Assembly (NCBI GenBank): GCA_019090565.1
Contig: JAHRVS010000237.1
Coordinates: forward strand, 1-6,554
DNA from: Gammaproteobacteria bacterium
GTDB taxonomy: Bacteria; Pseudomonadota; Gammaproteobacteria; Pseudomonadales; UBA3067
Reading direction: 5' to 3'
Length of the DNA: 6,554 bases
Part shown: positions 5,932 to 6,554 of the stretch, piece by piece
Position numbering within the stretch: the first letter of the stretch is position 1
Layout of the letters: each line of letters starts with the position of its first letter
Notes under the pieces: generated by a model
Seen by the model: the letters and a program-made list of their open reading frames with translations, nothing else
What the model was told of the DNA's origin: nothing
Database searches by the model: none
Translations under genes and position numbers: made by a program

Positions 5932-6554
5932 ATGTTGCGACAAAACATACTCATAGTCGATGATCATCCAGAGAACCTGGTTGCACTGGAAGCGATCCTT
6001 GAAAACGAGAACCGTAACCTCGTTAAAGCAAACTCTGGGCAAGAGGCGCTGACGCTCGCCGTAAAAATGGATTTTGCCTTAGTTCTGCTCGATGTTCAGA
6101 TGCCAGACATGGATGGCTTTGAAGTTGCGTCGCTCATGCGAAAACATAAAAAGACCCGCTCAATCCCCATCATATTCGTTACCGCCATCAATAAAGATCA
6201 ACAATACGTCTTTAAAGGTTACGAGGCCGGTGCGGTTGACTACTTGTTTAAACCCCTCGACCCACTTATTCTTGAGCATAAAGTCCAGTTTTTTCTCGGG
6301 CTTGATAATAAAAACAGACAATTAGAGCGCCGAATCGAGGAAGTCACCCGCCTAAAAGAAGACAATGATTTACTCCTTAAATCCATAGGAGAAGCATTGA
6401 TCGGTGTGAATACCGACGGCGGCATCACCTTTGCCAACCCCGCCGCAACGGACGCGTTTAATATCGACCTAGAAGACCTTCTCGGCAGAAATATATCAAG
6501 CTTGCTCGCCTACGATGAGAAAGGAGATCTGCCTTTTTTCTGGCCTCAAAGTAA
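5932..6554 (+). CDS. Response regulator with REC and PAS domains, 3' end outside the window
   Basis: A cytosolic response regulator, likely the phosphotransfer partner of the upstream kinase. The 207 visible residues show a complete receiver domain at about 3-122, with Asp10 and Asp11 in LIVDDHPEN, phospho-acceptor Asp54 in LLDVQMPDMDG, Thr84 in FVTA and Lys107 in LFKPLD. A charged helical linker (about 125-150) leads into a PAS-like domain from about 152 (EALIGVNTDGGITFANPAA). The reading frame is open to the window edge, so the output domain is unseen. Proteins with this REC-linker-PAS start commonly continue into GGDEF or GGDEF-EAL domains that make or degrade cyclic di-GMP; a histidine kinase or another output is possible. 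The start is ATG 5932. TTG at 5929 and 5935 are in-frame alternatives, and an in-frame stop at 5884 limits upstream extension. No clear Shine-Dalgarno motif is present. Confidence 0.85.
   Translation, partial: MLRQNILIVDDHPENLVALEAILENENRNLVKANSGQEALTLAVKMDFALVLLDVQMPDMDGFEVASLMRKHKKTRSIPIIFVTAINKDQQYVFKGYEAGAVDYLFKPLDPLILEHKVQFFLGLDNKNRQLERRIEEVTRLKEDNDLLLKSIGEALIGVNTDGGITFANPAATDAFNIDLEDLLGRNISSLLAYDEKGDLPFFWPQS

Noticed and set aside
6092..6437. Short open frames on both strands within the response regulator gene
   Set aside because: The REC-PAS frame explains this DNA; the others are shadows.

Overview
The window holds one co-directional (+ strand) signalling locus: a large membrane-bound hybrid histidine kinase, a CheR-type methyltransferase, a CheB-type methylesterase without a receiver domain, and the start of a REC-PAS response regulator that runs off the right edge. 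No transposase, integrase, RNA gene, CRISPR array or phage gene is visible. Moderate G+C, the protein style (HAMP-GAF-coiled-coil-HisKA-triple REC kinase next to small CheR and CheB proteins) and the look of the motifs suggest a Gammaproteobacterium, perhaps a marine or aquatic one. This is a family-level impression and not a database result.

Layout: positions 1-163 are an upstream region with a 7+7 bp inverted repeat and a good ribosome binding site that places the kinase start at a TTG at 164. Positions 164-3871 encode the kinase. Its C-terminal coding end is followed at once, or overlapped (depending on the start chosen), by cheR (3942-4841). A 176-bp gap (4842-5017) holds overlapping hairpins that cannot all form together. 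cheB occupies 5018-5662. A 269-bp A+T-rich gap (5663-5931) with only a weak promoter candidate precedes the truncated regulator gene (5932 to the window end).

How the parts may work together: the kinase has an extracytoplasmic, mostly helical input domain like those of chemoreceptors, a HAMP relay, a cytosolic GAF domain, and a long coiled coil made of four 28-residue repeats leading to the HisKA/HATPase core. Three receiver domains with complete acidic pocket, phospho-Asp, Ser/Thr and Lys sets follow. The downstream regulator is a plausible output protein; in this type of locus it is often a c-di-GMP enzyme, but the output domain lies outside the window. CheR and CheB normally add and remove methyl groups on glutamates of chemoreceptors, yet no receptor, CheA or CheW is present here. 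The most interesting hypothesis is that this pair reversibly methylates the kinase itself, probably in its repeated Glu/Gln-rich coiled coil, where one six-residue stretch fits the classical chemoreceptor methylation consensus. That is inference and has not been shown.
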